In this document: positions 34,499-43,029 of the stretch, piece by piece
Numbering within the stretch: the first letter of the stretch is position 1
How the letters are laid out: each line of letters begins with the position of its first letter
From: CATQHD01 sp965243165
GTDB taxonomy: Bacteria; Actinomycetota; Acidimicrobiia; Spongiisociales; Spongiisociaceae
Length of the DNA stretch: 64,000 nt
Direction of reading: 5' to 3'
Assembly (NCBI GenBank): GCA_965243165.1
Contig: OZ251535.1
Span: 2,418,001-2,482,000 of the forward strand
The notes under the pieces: model-generated
Database searches by the model: none
Told to the model about the DNA's origin: nothing
The model's input: only the letters and a program-made list of their open reading frames with translations
Translations under genes and position numbers: made by a program

Positions 34499-36382
34499 TC
34501 ACGAAGGTTGCGTGCTCGAGCTGTTGCCCTCGCCGTCCGGTTCGATGGCCAACAACCGGTCCGGTTCCCAGACCTGTCCGCATATTTGCCGGTACAGTTC
34601 CTGGCGCTCGTCGATATCTTCCTTGGAGAATCCGTCTGGATATGGTTTGAAGGGCAACCCCGTTCTTTCTTTGAACCCAATGAACTCCGGGTTGTTCTTA
34701 TAGGTTTGAGGATGAAGCGACTGTGCCAACAGATTCAGGCCCCGGTAACATTCCAGTTTTTCATTGTATGGGTCAGCACCTAAGGATGCGTTGCAACTTT
34801 TAGGCAGTAGAAGAAGCCCGCCGAACTTGTTGCGATGGTTACCGAAATCGTGCTCGTTATCAAACTCCTTTCTATGAGCTTCGAACTTGTTTGCCCATAT
34901 ATGTTCTATCTCGTATGGGTCCCTGCGATATCTATCAACATATTCAGCAAACCGGTTTTCCTCTCCACACTCCTGTTCAATCCAAGAGGTCATACGCGCC
35001 AACAGATAGCGGATGCGTTTATCCCCTCGGTAGTAAAGTCCAAAATGCTTCATCCCGTCGAAAGAAGGAAGATCGGACACACGTTGTCGTAAGTTATCTC
35101 TCAAGCTGTCCGGATCAAGGTTGCGTATATCTTTTGCTAGATTGAATATCCTATAGGCAATCGTGGAGTATCCATAATTCTGGTAATTGACTATACGTCG
35201 CGCTACGAACAAATCCAGGTAACTGGCCACGAGCCGCGCCTTTAGGATAAAGGCAGCCTCATCGTCGTCAGGTGTGACCGCCGCCATGATCGGCAAATCT
35301 TGTATGTGAATACCAATCTTATTATTGTAGAATATATGCTCCAAACCTGGTTTGATTTGCCAGCATGCCTTGACGTACTGCTTCCAACGAGAACTCATTA
35401 TTTTAAAGTCTGTATTTATAAACCTTCTATAGTCCTCGGCGCGGTGAAGCCCGATACTCTTATGATTGTCTCTTACCCATCTGTGGAATGCTGTTCCAAT
35501 TATGTCAAAGTCTCCAGGGCTGGCTCCCTTTTTGCGCTCACGTATGGTGTTAGCGTACGCGCCTCGTAACCACACCTTCCAAAAATCTGCTCCAGCATTC
35601 TTATATAAGTCATTCAACTCGCTTATACGCTCTCGCCAGAACTGGTTGGCCTCGTCAATATATCCTTTATCACCAATCTTTCTGAGTATATAGCCCTTAA
35701 GCATATCTGTATTAGTAAGTTGCATACCGCGATCGTTCATCGTCTCAAACGCTTCATATGCCATATCCTGATCAAAGGTGCTGATCTCTACCACTATAAC
35801 CATATGAAGTAGCCAATTGATGAAATATCTGAGTTTGTTCTCTATCAACTCTTCCGAAAGGTGATCTCCTATATCTTTGTATCTGTTATTTATATTGCTA
35901 ACCGACGCTGTTGGGGTTTCAGGATCAAAATTAGGATCAAAATAATTGTCCCGAAGAAGGGCTTGCATTACATGATTGCGTTCAGGAACATTGATATTGA
36001 AGGTCTTATCCTCAAAATATTCCTCGAATATATAAGACTCAAGTTTAGGAATTCCTGTTTCATCCTTGGACCGATGATGCAAATTTACGAGTAACAGCGT
36101 CAAGGTTGTAAGGCGTTGTTGCCCGTCGACCAAGGAACTATCACCGTTGGTCTGGCTGGTAATTATAGGACCCAAAAAATAGCCTTTGTACTTACGAACC
36201 TGGTTCAGTGAATGAGCTTCGTCAAACTCATCTAAAAACCGACTCGTTAGGTCGTCCAGTAAATCGCACACGTTTTTCTTTGTCCAAGCATACTCACGTT
36301 GATAATAAGGCAGAGTGTATTTGCGGCCTGTGAACAGTTGATGCACTGTCCATGTAGTGCCGGTCAATGTACTCGATGCCAT
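34499..36382 (-). CDS. GmrSD-like DUF262/DUF1524 restriction protein
   Basis: 627 residues. N-terminal DUF262 with LPYYQREYAW and the NTP-binding VDGQQRLTTL (85-94); C-terminal DUF1524 HNH-type region with YEIEHIWANK (about 490) and HRNKFGGLLLLPKSCNASLG (about 515-535). This is the fused GmrS-GmrD layout of type IV restriction enzymes that cut modified phage DNA using NTP. The gene is much more AT-rich than everything around it, which supports recent transfer. ATG 36382. Neighbour is the Schlafen-like gene in the same direction with a 248-bp gap, so they need not be one operon. Confidence 0.88.
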   Translation of the reverse strand: MASSTLTGTTWTVHQLFTGRKYTLPYYQREYAWTKKNVCDLLDDLTSRFLDEFDEAHSLNQVRKYKGYFLGPIITSQTNGDSSLVDGQQRLTTLTLLLVNLHHRSKDETGIPKLESYIFEEYFEDKTFNINVPERNHVMQALLRDNYFDPNFDPETPTASVSNINNRYKDIGDHLSEELIENKLRYFINWLLHMVIVVEISTFDQDMAYEAFETMNDRGMQLTNTDMLKGYILRKIGDKGYIDEANQFWRERISELNDLYKNAGADFWKVWLRGAYANTIRERKKGASPGDFDIIGTAFHRWVRDNHKSIGLHRAEDYRRFINTDFKIMSSRWKQYVKACWQIKPGLEHIFYNNKIGIHIQDLPIMAAVTPDDDEAAFILKARLVASYLDLFVARRIVNYQNYGYSTIAYRIFNLAKDIRNLDPDSLRDNLRQRVSDLPSFDGMKHFGLYYRGDKRIRYLLARMTSWIEQECGEENRFAEYVDRYRRDPYEIEHIWANKFEAHRKEFDNEHDFGNHRNKFGGLLLLPKSCNASLGADPYNEKLECYRGLNLLAQSLHPQTYKNNPEFIGFKERTGLPFKPYPDGFSKEDIDERQELYRQICGQVWEPDRLLAIEPDGEGNSSSTQPS

Positions 36383-36495
36383 GATTTTACCTCGCTAGGT
36401 TGGACTATTCAAGCGGCGAAAGAGAGTTCGGCCTTCCTTTCGGCACCGCCTTGGCCTTTACCCAGTATACCACCTGCCCTGCGTGGCATGCCGGG

Positions 36496-37410
36496 CTATA
36501 CGGCCAGCACACGGGCTGGATTGGCGCGGGTCATGGCGTGGATGGCTTCCTCGCCGACCCCTTCGGCGCGCAGCAGGGGCAGGAAGTTGTCGATCAGGTG
36601 CTGGTAGCCGTGGCCTCCGTTGGTCTTCAGCCGGGGCCGGGCGGGCATGTCCTGGGCCAAGAGGAGGCGGTCCTGGTGGCCGCGGCGCACCAGCTCAGCT
36701 ATGAACTCGGCCCGCCGCCGGTCGGTGTTGATCCACTCGATTCCGATCAGGTCGAACTCCAGGTAGGCGCCGGTCGCCGCCGCCCGTTCCAGCTCTTCCA
36801 TCTCCAAGACGCCGTCCAGGTGGCCGAAGATCACCCGGTCGGGCGCCGCCCCCTCCTCTTGGAAGATCTCCAGGAACTCCAAGGCCATATACATGGTGGT
36901 GTGGGTGGTGATGGGCAGCCCGGTGGCGACTTGGGCGCGGGCGGCGGCGCGCAGCACCCGTTCCTCCACCCCCTGCACCCAGGTCTTGTCGAGCCCGATC
37001 TCGCCGATGATGCCCGGCCTGACGCCGGTTCCCCCCGCCCCGTTCTCGATCTCGTCGATCATGTAGTCGGCCAGGCGCTGCGTCGTCCACTCGTTCACGA
37101 ACGCCGGGTAGTAGGGCTCCCGGTAGAAACCGGTCCCCATCACCACATGCACATCCGCCGCTTCCGACACCCGGCGCAACTTCTCGGGGTCCCGGCCGAT
37201 ATGTTCGAGGGTGGGGTCGACCAAGGTACCTCCCCCGGCCTGCTTGTAGAGCCGAACCTCTTCGGTCATCTGCACCTCGTCGGTGATCGGGAGGGCCAGC
37301 CATCGGTGCCGGGGCCACGAGAGGTCGGTGAAGATGTGTTCGTGCATCTGGGTGTGGCCCAGGTCGTCCGGGGAGACCGGCCCCCTCACGGTCATCACCT
37401 GTTTGGACAC
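36496..37410 (-). CDS. Phosphotriesterase-family metal hydrolase, type A
   Basis: 304 residues of the PTE/PHP-lactonase family. Metal ligands HEH (23-25), IGEIGLDK near 150, THTTMYM, FGHLDG and an AQDMPARP Asp near 270 fit the TIM-barrel binuclear centre. It is closely related to 58076-58999 (same VMTVRGPV start and C-terminal KTNGGHGYQHLIDNFLP). Members hydrolyse lactones or phosphoesters; the natural substrate here is unknown. It follows the sugar isomerase-like gene by 30 bp. Confidence 0.88.
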   Translation of the reverse strand: MSKQVMTVRGPVSPDDLGHTQMHEHIFTDLSWPRHRWLALPITDEVQMTEEVRLYKQAGGGTLVDPTLEHIGRDPEKLRRVSEAADVHVVMGTGFYREPYYPAFVNEWTTQRLADYMIDEIENGAGGTGVRPGIIGEIGLDKTWVQGVEERVLRAAARAQVATGLPITTHTTMYMALEFLEIFQEEGAAPDRVIFGHLDGVLEMEELERAAATGAYLEFDLIGIEWINTDRRRAEFIAELVRRGHQDRLLLAQDMPARPRLKTNGGHGYQHLIDNFLPLLRAEGVGEEAIHAMTRANPARVLAV

Positions 37411-37440
37411 CGCCCCCGCCTCTGTTGGCCGGCCCTGGCG

Positions 37441-38343
37441 TTATTCGCCGGATTCGCCGGATTCGCCGGTCGGCAGGGCAGACGCCATCGCCGCCTTGGC
37501 GAAGGCGGCGCCGCGTTCGAACACCTGCTCGGCGTGCTCCGCCCGGGCGTGATCCTCGAAAGCGGCGTACTCGACCCCCCCGTCCCGGACCATCTCCCTC
37601 AGCAGCCCCCAGTAGTTGATGCCGTCGTCGCCCACCGCAACCGGCAGAAAGGTCCCGGCGTGGGAATCGGTGAGCGTCTCGTACTGTTCCTCCGCGCCGT
37701 ACAGCTTCTCCGAGAAGCGGGACATGCCCTTCAGGTGGGCGTATGCGATGTAGTCCCGCAGGATCCGGTATCCGTAGGGCCACGGCTCGATGCCGGCCGC
37801 GTAGACGTTCCCGGCGTCGAAGTTGACCTTGACATGGGGGGCGTCGAGGGCGTCGATGAAACGGGCCGTCAGTTCGGGCTCCCTGACCACGTCGGAGGCC
37901 TCAGGATCCTCGTTGCGGAGGTCGAAATGGTTCTCGAGCAGCATGGTCACACCCTTGGCGGCGGCCAGGTCGTGGCAGGGCGCCATCCGCCGCTTGTACT
38001 GCTCGACGATCTGGTCGAATCCCAGGGCGGGGTCGTGGCCCGGATAGGTGATCACGTACCCGGCGCCCACGTCGGCGGCGAGGGAGATCACATCGCAGAC
38101 CGCCCGCTGGGCGGCGGGGACGTCGTCGGTGATCATCACCCTCCATTTGGCGGTGGCGTTCACGCAGACGATGCGCACCCCGTACCCGTCCAGCACCTCC
38201 GCCGCATCGTCGAACCCCTCGTTCTGGGGGTAGTAGACGAGCTCGAGGGCTCCGATCCCCAGCCGCCGGCACCGCTCGCCTAGTTGTCGGTAGGTGGGGT
38301 GCCACCGGTTCCAGGACGAATCCGCGCAGATCGCCAGTTCCAT
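37441..38343 (-). CDS. Sugar phosphate isomerase/epimerase-like TIM-barrel protein
   Basis: 300 residues from ATG 38343 (AGAAGGGG upstream; the longer frame from 38379 has none). AP-endonuclease-2 superfamily: LENHFDLRNED, VNFDAGNVYA and the H in YAHLKG are the usual metal ligands. The C-terminus is a short repeat TGESGESGE encoded by three 9-bp units, a slippage-prone spot. The coupled phosphotriesterase-like hydrolase suggests that a sugar or lactone is opened and isomerised. Confidence 0.85.
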   Translation of the reverse strand: MELAICADSSWNRWHPTYRQLGERCRRLGIGALELVYYPQNEGFDDAAEVLDGYGVRIVCVNATAKWRVMITDDVPAAQRAVCDVISLAADVGAGYVITYPGHDPALGFDQIVEQYKRRMAPCHDLAAAKGVTMLLENHFDLRNEDPEASDVVREPELTARFIDALDAPHVKVNFDAGNVYAAGIEPWPYGYRILRDYIAYAHLKGMSRFSEKLYGAEEQYETLTDSHAGTFLPVAVGDDGINYWGLLREMVRDGGVEYAAFEDHARAEHAEQVFERGAAFAKAAMASALPTGESGESGE

Positions 38344-38372
38344 GGTCCGGCCCCTTCTCGTGTTCGGTCGGG

Positions 38373-38378
38373 TAGACA
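38373..38378 (+). promoter_or_regulatory. -10-like TAGACA box, probable leaderless start
   Basis: CGGTCGGG then TAGACA, 7 nt before ATG 38386. The CGGTCGGG-TAG string is the same as before the gene at 4471. Confidence 0.4.
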
Positions 38379-38385
38379 TACGCCT

Positions 38386-39888
38386 ATGTCAGGTTTGCGA
38401 GTCTACGCCGGGTGGAGGCGGGCGGCGGCGCCGGCCGCGCAGACGGACAACGGCCCGCCGGGGGAAGCAACGGACGGCCGAGCCGCCCGGGCCGGGACCC
38501 CGGCCCTGGCAGCCCTCGCGGCGGCGGCCTGTCTGGCGGCGTCCGCGTGCGCAGCCTCCCCCCCGCCGGACGAAAGCGCCGGCGCTTCCTCCACCGCGTC
38601 CACCGCACCCCCCTCATCCGCCCCGGCCCCCTCGGCCTCTCCGGACGCCGCCTCGAGCACATCGAGCACTGCCGACGTCGCCTCACCAACCGCAAACGCA
38701 GCTTCAGCCGCAACCCCGGCCTCTACCTCGGCCGCAACCGCACCTTCGTCCACGGCGGCCGCATCCACCCTCCCGCCGCCCCGGGTGTTGACCGTCGAAG
38801 TGATCCTCACCGACCTCGAGAACCCGCGCGGGGTGGGGCTCGACGCGCAGGGCGGCCTGATGGTGGCCGAAGCCGGATACGGGGAGGACGCCGAGGCCCC
38901 GATCCTGCGCACCGGACGGCTCACCCGCTTTCTGGACCTCGACGGGGACGGAAGCTACGGCGGCGAGGGCGAAGCCGAGCGGTGGCTCGACAACATGTTC
39001 AGCTTCAACTCGGTCAACAAGTACGAAACCGGGCGCGACGAGGTGAGCGGCCCGACGGACGTGCTGGTGCATGAGGACGGCAGGGTCTACCTCTCGCTGG
39101 ACGGCGGCATCGACCAGAGCGGCGGGCACTTCGTCCTCTTCGAGCTGGACTGGAACGGAGAGGTCCTCCGCGAGATTCCTCAGCACTCCAACATGACCGG
39201 CATCGGGTTCTCCCCCGACGGGCGCAGCATCTACGCCACCCAGAGCACCCTCAACCAGCTGATCGAGATCGACCTCGAGACCGGGCAGGGCCGCCAGGTC
39301 GCTGCCTTCGACGACCTCCACAGCGGCCAGCAGGCGGTCCCGGCCGGGCTCGCGGTCTCGCCCGACGGCGGCGTGCTGGTGGCCCTGTTCTCAGGGGTGG
39401 CCAAGGCCGAGGGCGAGGCCTGCCGCTTCGTGCCTGAGGTCATGTGCGACGGCAGGTACCTCCCCTTGGTCCCCACCGACGCCAAGGTGGTGCGGGTCGA
39501 TCCGGAGACGGGCGCGGTCACCGACGAGGTCACAGGCCTCACCGCCGCGGTCGATGTGGCGGTCGACGGCGGGGGAAACGTCTTCGTGGTGGAGATGGCC
39601 GCCGACCACGCCCAGCTGTTCCACCAGGGGGTGGACCTGTTCGCCCACAACCTCCCGGCCCTGCACGGCGGGTACATCCGCTTCAGCGGGAAGGTAACCA
39701 TGCACCCGCCGGACGGAGGCGAACCCCGGATCTTGGCGGAGGGACTCGACCAACCCACCAACATCACCGCCGCGCCCGGCGGCGTTCTGTATGTATCGAC
39801 CGGGCAGGGAACCCCGGGACGGCCCATACCGGGACCCGAAGGCAGCACCGTCGTCATCGGGGAGGTCATCCGCATCACGGGGTACTGA
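38386..39888 (+). CDS. Exported beta-propeller lipoprotein (ScyD/ScyE-like)
   Basis: 500 residues. A long N-terminal region leads to a hydrophobic segment (TPALAALAAAACLAASACA) with a possible lipobox Cys near 55. A Ser/Thr/Ala/Pro linker of about 80 residues follows, then a six-bladed-type propeller from about 135: NPRGVGLDAQGGLMVAEAG, GPTDVLVHEDG, GIGFSPDGRSIYAT, PAGLAVSPDGGVLVALF, AVDVAVDGGGNVFVVEM. This repeat style is seen in ScyD/ScyE and NHL/SMP-30-like secreted proteins. Extracellular, function unknown. ATG 38386 is chosen because upstream codons overlap the divergent isomerase gene. Confidence 0.75.
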   Translation: MSGLRVYAGWRRAAAPAAQTDNGPPGEATDGRAARAGTPALAALAAAACLAASACAASPPPDESAGASSTASTAPPSSAPAPSASPDAASSTSSTADVASPTANAASAATPASTSAATAPSSTAAASTLPPPRVLTVEVILTDLENPRGVGLDAQGGLMVAEAGYGEDAEAPILRTGRLTRFLDLDGDGSYGGEGEAERWLDNMFSFNSVNKYETGRDEVSGPTDVLVHEDGRVYLSLDGGIDQSGGHFVLFELDWNGEVLREIPQHSNMTGIGFSPDGRSIYATQSTLNQLIEIDLETGQGRQVAAFDDLHSGQQAVPAGLAVSPDGGVLVALFSGVAKAEGEACRFVPEVMCDGRYLPLVPTDAKVVRVDPETGAVTDEVTGLTAAVDVAVDGGGNVFVVEMAADHAQLFHQGVDLFAHNLPALHGGYIRFSGKVTMHPPDGGEPRILAEGLDQPTNITAAPGGVLYVSTGQGTPGRPIPGPEGSTVVIGEVIRITGY

Positions 39889-39927
39889 CCGCAGGCCGCC
39901 CCGGCCTCGAACCATGGAAAAAACTTG

Positions 39928-39957
39928 TGGACGGACGCCCGGTCGCGCGGGTATATT
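39928..39957 (+). promoter_or_regulatory. Promoter of the peptide-type ABC importer operon
   Basis: TGGACG (39928-39933), 18-bp spacer, TATATT (39952-39957). It leaves a leader of about 65 nt before AGAGGAGA and ATG 40030. Confidence 0.5.
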
Positions 39958-40029
39958 CAAGTTCGATGGAGTTGCCGGGCTTCGGGGTGAGGAACCCGGG
40001 CCGCGGCAAGGCTCATAGAGGAGAAATCG

Positions 40030-41922
40030 ATGACGAGACACAGGTTCAGGATGACGGCGGCGCTGCTGGCAGTGTTCGCCTTGGCGGCCGCGGCGTGCGG
40101 CAGCGGGGACGACGCATCGGCGGAGGAAGCCGCCCAGGCGCGGGCGGAGGCGGCCACGGCCCAGGCCGAAGCGTCGGCCGCCCAGTCCGAAGCAGCCGCC
40201 GCCCAGCAGCAAGCCGAAGCCGCGGCGGCGGAACTGGCCGACGCCATACAAGCCCTGGAAACCGCCCAGGAGGAGGCGGCCGACGCCATGGAGGGCGACG
40301 AAGCCTCCCAAGAGGAGCTGGCCTCAGCGAGAGCAGAGCTCGAAGCGGCCGAGCAGGCCGCCGAAGAAGCCCAAGCGGCGGCCGAAGCGGCCGAGCAGGC
40401 CCAAGCCGCGGCCGAGAAAGCCCAAGCGGCGGCCGAAGCCGAAGCCGAAGCGGCCCAAGCCGCCATGCCCGACGAACCGATGCTGACGGAGGTCGTGGTC
40501 TCCGAGGACAGCGACATCTACAACTTCGACCCGAAGAACTCCGCCGGGGGCGAGTTCGACGCCCCGGTCTTCACCACGGTCTACGAAACGCTGGCCTGGA
40601 CCACCCCGTCGGGCGACGTGCTCCCCCGTCTGGCGACCGACTGGACCATCTCGGAGGACAAGCGGACCTACACGTTCAACCTGCGCCAAGGGGTCAAGTT
40701 CCACAACGGAGCGGACTTCACCGCCGAGGACGTGGTCTACAGCGTCAACCGGGCGGTTGGCCAGGGCATCCCGATGGTGCAGCAGCGGGCCTCGAACCTG
40801 GAGAGCGTGACCGCCGTCGACGACTACACGGTGGTCTACCAGCTGATCAACCCCGACACGGCCTTCCTGTTCAACATCGCCGACACCACCGGGCTGGGCT
40901 TCTCGTCGATCCTCACCCAGTCGGCCCCGGCGCACGGAACCACGCCGGTGGGAACCGGCCCCTTCGAGTACGTGTCGTACGTGCCCGGCTCCGAGCTGGT
41001 CCTGGACGTCAACCGGGACTACTGGGATCCATCGGTGCTGCCGTCCTACGACCGGCTGCGGGTAAGGATCATCAAGGAGGACGCCTCGATGGTGGCGGCC
41101 CTGCGGGCGGGCGAGGTGGCGCTGATCCACCCCACCGCCACCGCTACGGCCAGGACGCTTCGGGACGACTCCGGCTTCACCATCGTCGACACCCCGTCGC
41201 GCACCTTCTGGATCCACGCCAGCCGGGTGGGCGCCACCCGCGACGAGGCGGTGGTGAAGGCGCTGTGGCTCTCGATGGACCGCCAGGCCCTCGCCGACAT
41301 CGCCTTCCTCGGCGAGGCCGAGCCGTGGTCGACCGCCCATCCGCTGGTGGAGTACGCCCTGGGCCCCGACGAGCTGCCCAACTACCAGCGGGACGTCGAG
41401 GCGGCCAAACAGGTGCTGGCCGAGGCCGGCTACGAGGACGGGGTCGAGCTCGAGTTCGTATACCCGACCCGGGCGCCCTACGAAGACGTGTTCTTCGAGG
41501 TGCTGCAGTCATCGTGGGCGGAAGCCGGGATAACGGTGACGCTCAACCCGGTCGAGCAGGCGGTGTGGATCCCCAAGCTCATCAACGCCGACTACGACCT
41601 GTCCGCCACCGACCAGGGCTGGTACTCCAACCCCTACCGGTACGTGCTGCCCCGCACCGGCTGGCAGGCGCCGCCCGATGAGATACTCCCCGAGCTGATC
41701 CCGGCCTTGGACGAGCTGGCCGCCGCCACGCAGGACGAGCGCCCGGAGATCTTCCGGCGGATCCAGACGATCGAGGCCGAGAACGTGTACCCGTACACGG
41801 GGACGGTCTACGCCAACACGTCCCACATCTACCGGTCCGACCTGCTGTCCAACGCCGACATGAGCACCTACATCACCGGGGACAAGCGGGTCCTCTACCT
41901 CTCGCTGGTTCCGGCGGGTTAG
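40030..41922 (+). CDS. Family 5 (peptide/nickel-type) ABC substrate-binding lipoprotein with long coiled-coil stalk
   Basis: 630 residues. Lipoprotein signal with Cys23 in AAAC. Residues about 31-145 are almost only Ala, Glu and Gln with a few Asp (runs such as AEAAEQAQAAAEKAQAAAEA), predicted as a long helix or coiled coil. The SBP_bac_5 domain then starts near 150: YNFDPKNSAGGEFDAPVFTTVYETLAW, LATDWTISEDKRTYTFNLRQ, GVKFHNGADFTAEDVVYSVNR, GTGPFEYVSY. Typical members lack such a stalk and are about 500-540 residues. Strong AGAGGAGA site. First gene of a complete importer; ligand unknown. Confidence 0.92.
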   Translation: MTRHRFRMTAALLAVFALAAAACGSGDDASAEEAAQARAEAATAQAEASAAQSEAAAAQQQAEAAAAELADAIQALETAQEEAADAMEGDEASQEELASARAELEAAEQAAEEAQAAAEAAEQAQAAAEKAQAAAEAEAEAAQAAMPDEPMLTEVVVSEDSDIYNFDPKNSAGGEFDAPVFTTVYETLAWTTPSGDVLPRLATDWTISEDKRTYTFNLRQGVKFHNGADFTAEDVVYSVNRAVGQGIPMVQQRASNLESVTAVDDYTVVYQLINPDTAFLFNIADTTGLGFSSILTQSAPAHGTTPVGTGPFEYVSYVPGSELVLDVNRDYWDPSVLPSYDRLRVRIIKEDASMVAALRAGEVALIHPTATATARTLRDDSGFTIVDTPSRTFWIHASRVGATRDEAVVKALWLSMDRQALADIAFLGEAEPWSTAHPLVEYALGPDELPNYQRDVEAAKQVLAEAGYEDGVELEFVYPTRAPYEDVFFEVLQSSWAEAGITVTLNPVEQAVWIPKLINADYDLSATDQGWYSNPYRYVLPRTGWQAPPDEILPELIPALDELAAATQDERPEIFRRIQTIEAENVYPYTGTVYANTSHIYRSDLLSNADMSTYITGDKRVLYLSLVPAG

Positions 41923-41934
41923 CGAAGCGCATCA

Positions 41935-41970
41935 GAGGCCCGGGCGGGCGCATCTGCCCGCCCGGGCCTC
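41935..41970 (+). terminator. Strong intercistronic hairpin (attenuator or mRNA stabiliser)
   Basis: A perfect 15-bp inverted repeat, GAGGCCCGGGCGGGC (41935-41949) and its complement (41956-41970), with a 6-nt GCATCT loop. No U-run follows, so it is not a classical intrinsic terminator. Placed 12 bp after the binding-protein stop, it could protect the upstream mRNA or reduce read-through, giving more receptor than transporter. Confidence 0.65.
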
Positions 41971-41994
41971 GCGCCCCCGCTCTCGCCGGAGGCA

Positions 41995-43029
41995 ATGGCG
42001 GCTCCGAACACCCCCCGCAGCGGCGCGGTCCTCTCCGTCCGGGACCTGGTAACCGTATACCCCACCCGGCTCGGCGATGTGACCGCCGTCGACGGCGTGG
42101 GCTTCTACCTGCGGCCGGGGGAGATCCTGGGCGTGGTCGGGGACTCGGGCAGCGGCAAGACCACCCTGGCCCGCTCCCTCTTGGGCCTGGTGGCCGCCCC
42201 CGGACGCATCACCGGAGGGGAGATACTGCTGTCAGGCCGAAACCTGCTGGAGATCTCCCGCGAGGAGATGCGCCGGGTGCGGGGGGCTGAGATCGCGATG
42301 ATCTTCCAGAACCCGATCCGTTCCTTCCATCCGGGGTTCACGATCGGCCGCCAGCTCATCGAAGCGGCCACCCGCCACGAGCGCATCCCCCGCCGAGAGG
42401 CGGCGGAGAAGGCGGTCGAGGCGCTGACCTGGGTCGGCATGCCGGAACCGGGCGTGAGGATGAAAGACCATCCGCACCAGTTCTCGGGGGGCATGCTGCA
42501 GCGGGTGATGATCGCGATGAGCCTGCTGAACGAACCCTCGGTGCTGGTGGCCGACGAACCGACCACCGCCCTCGACGTGACCATCCAGGCGCAGATCCTC
42601 GACCTGATCCGGCGGCTGGCGGTCGACCGGGGGCTGGGGGTGGTGCTGGTCACCCACAACCTCGGCATGGTGGCCAGCATCTGCGACCGGGTGATGGTCA
42701 TGTACGCCGGCCAGGTGGTCGAGGAAGCATCGGTCGAGGCCGTCTTCGCCGCCCCGGCCCACCCTTACACCGCGGGGCTGCTCGACTCCCAGCCCGACCG
42801 GGCCGCCGGCGACCGGCTGGAAGCCATGGCGGGCGGCTCGCCGAAGATGACCGATCTGCCGCCGGGCTGCCGTTTCCAACCCCGCTGCCCCTACGCCGAG
42901 GCCGCCTGCTCCGACCCGCCGGACCTCTGGGAGACGACCGGCGGCCGCACCGTTCGGTGCTGGGTCAGCCGCCGGGAGGGGGGGCTGCCCGGCCGGGGCG
43001 GAGGCCGGACCGGGGGGGAAGAGCCGTGA
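41995..43029 (+). CDS. Peptide-type ABC importer ATPase (DppD-like)
   Basis: 344 residues. Walker A GDSGSGKTT (49-57), FSGGMLQRVMIA signature, Walker B VLVADEPTTALD, and the C-terminal oligopeptide-family Cys region (PGCRFQPRCPYAEAAC). ATG 41995 with GGAGG. The stop overlaps the next start (GTGA). Confidence 0.93.
   Translation: MAAPNTPRSGAVLSVRDLVTVYPTRLGDVTAVDGVGFYLRPGEILGVVGDSGSGKTTLARSLLGLVAAPGRITGGEILLSGRNLLEISREEMRRVRGAEIAMIFQNPIRSFHPGFTIGRQLIEAATRHERIPRREAAEKAVEALTWVGMPEPGVRMKDHPHQFSGGMLQRVMIAMSLLNEPSVLVADEPTTALDVTIQAQILDLIRRLAVDRGLGVVLVTHNLGMVASICDRVMVMYAGQVVEEASVEAVFAAPAHPYTAGLLDSQPDRAAGDRLEAMAGGSPKMTDLPPGCRFQPRCPYAEAACSDPPDLWETTGGRTVRCWVSRREGGLPGRGGGRTGGEEP

Noticed and set aside
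41935..41970. Intrinsic terminator
   Set aside because: No T-run after the stem and the downstream genes clearly belong to the same importer.
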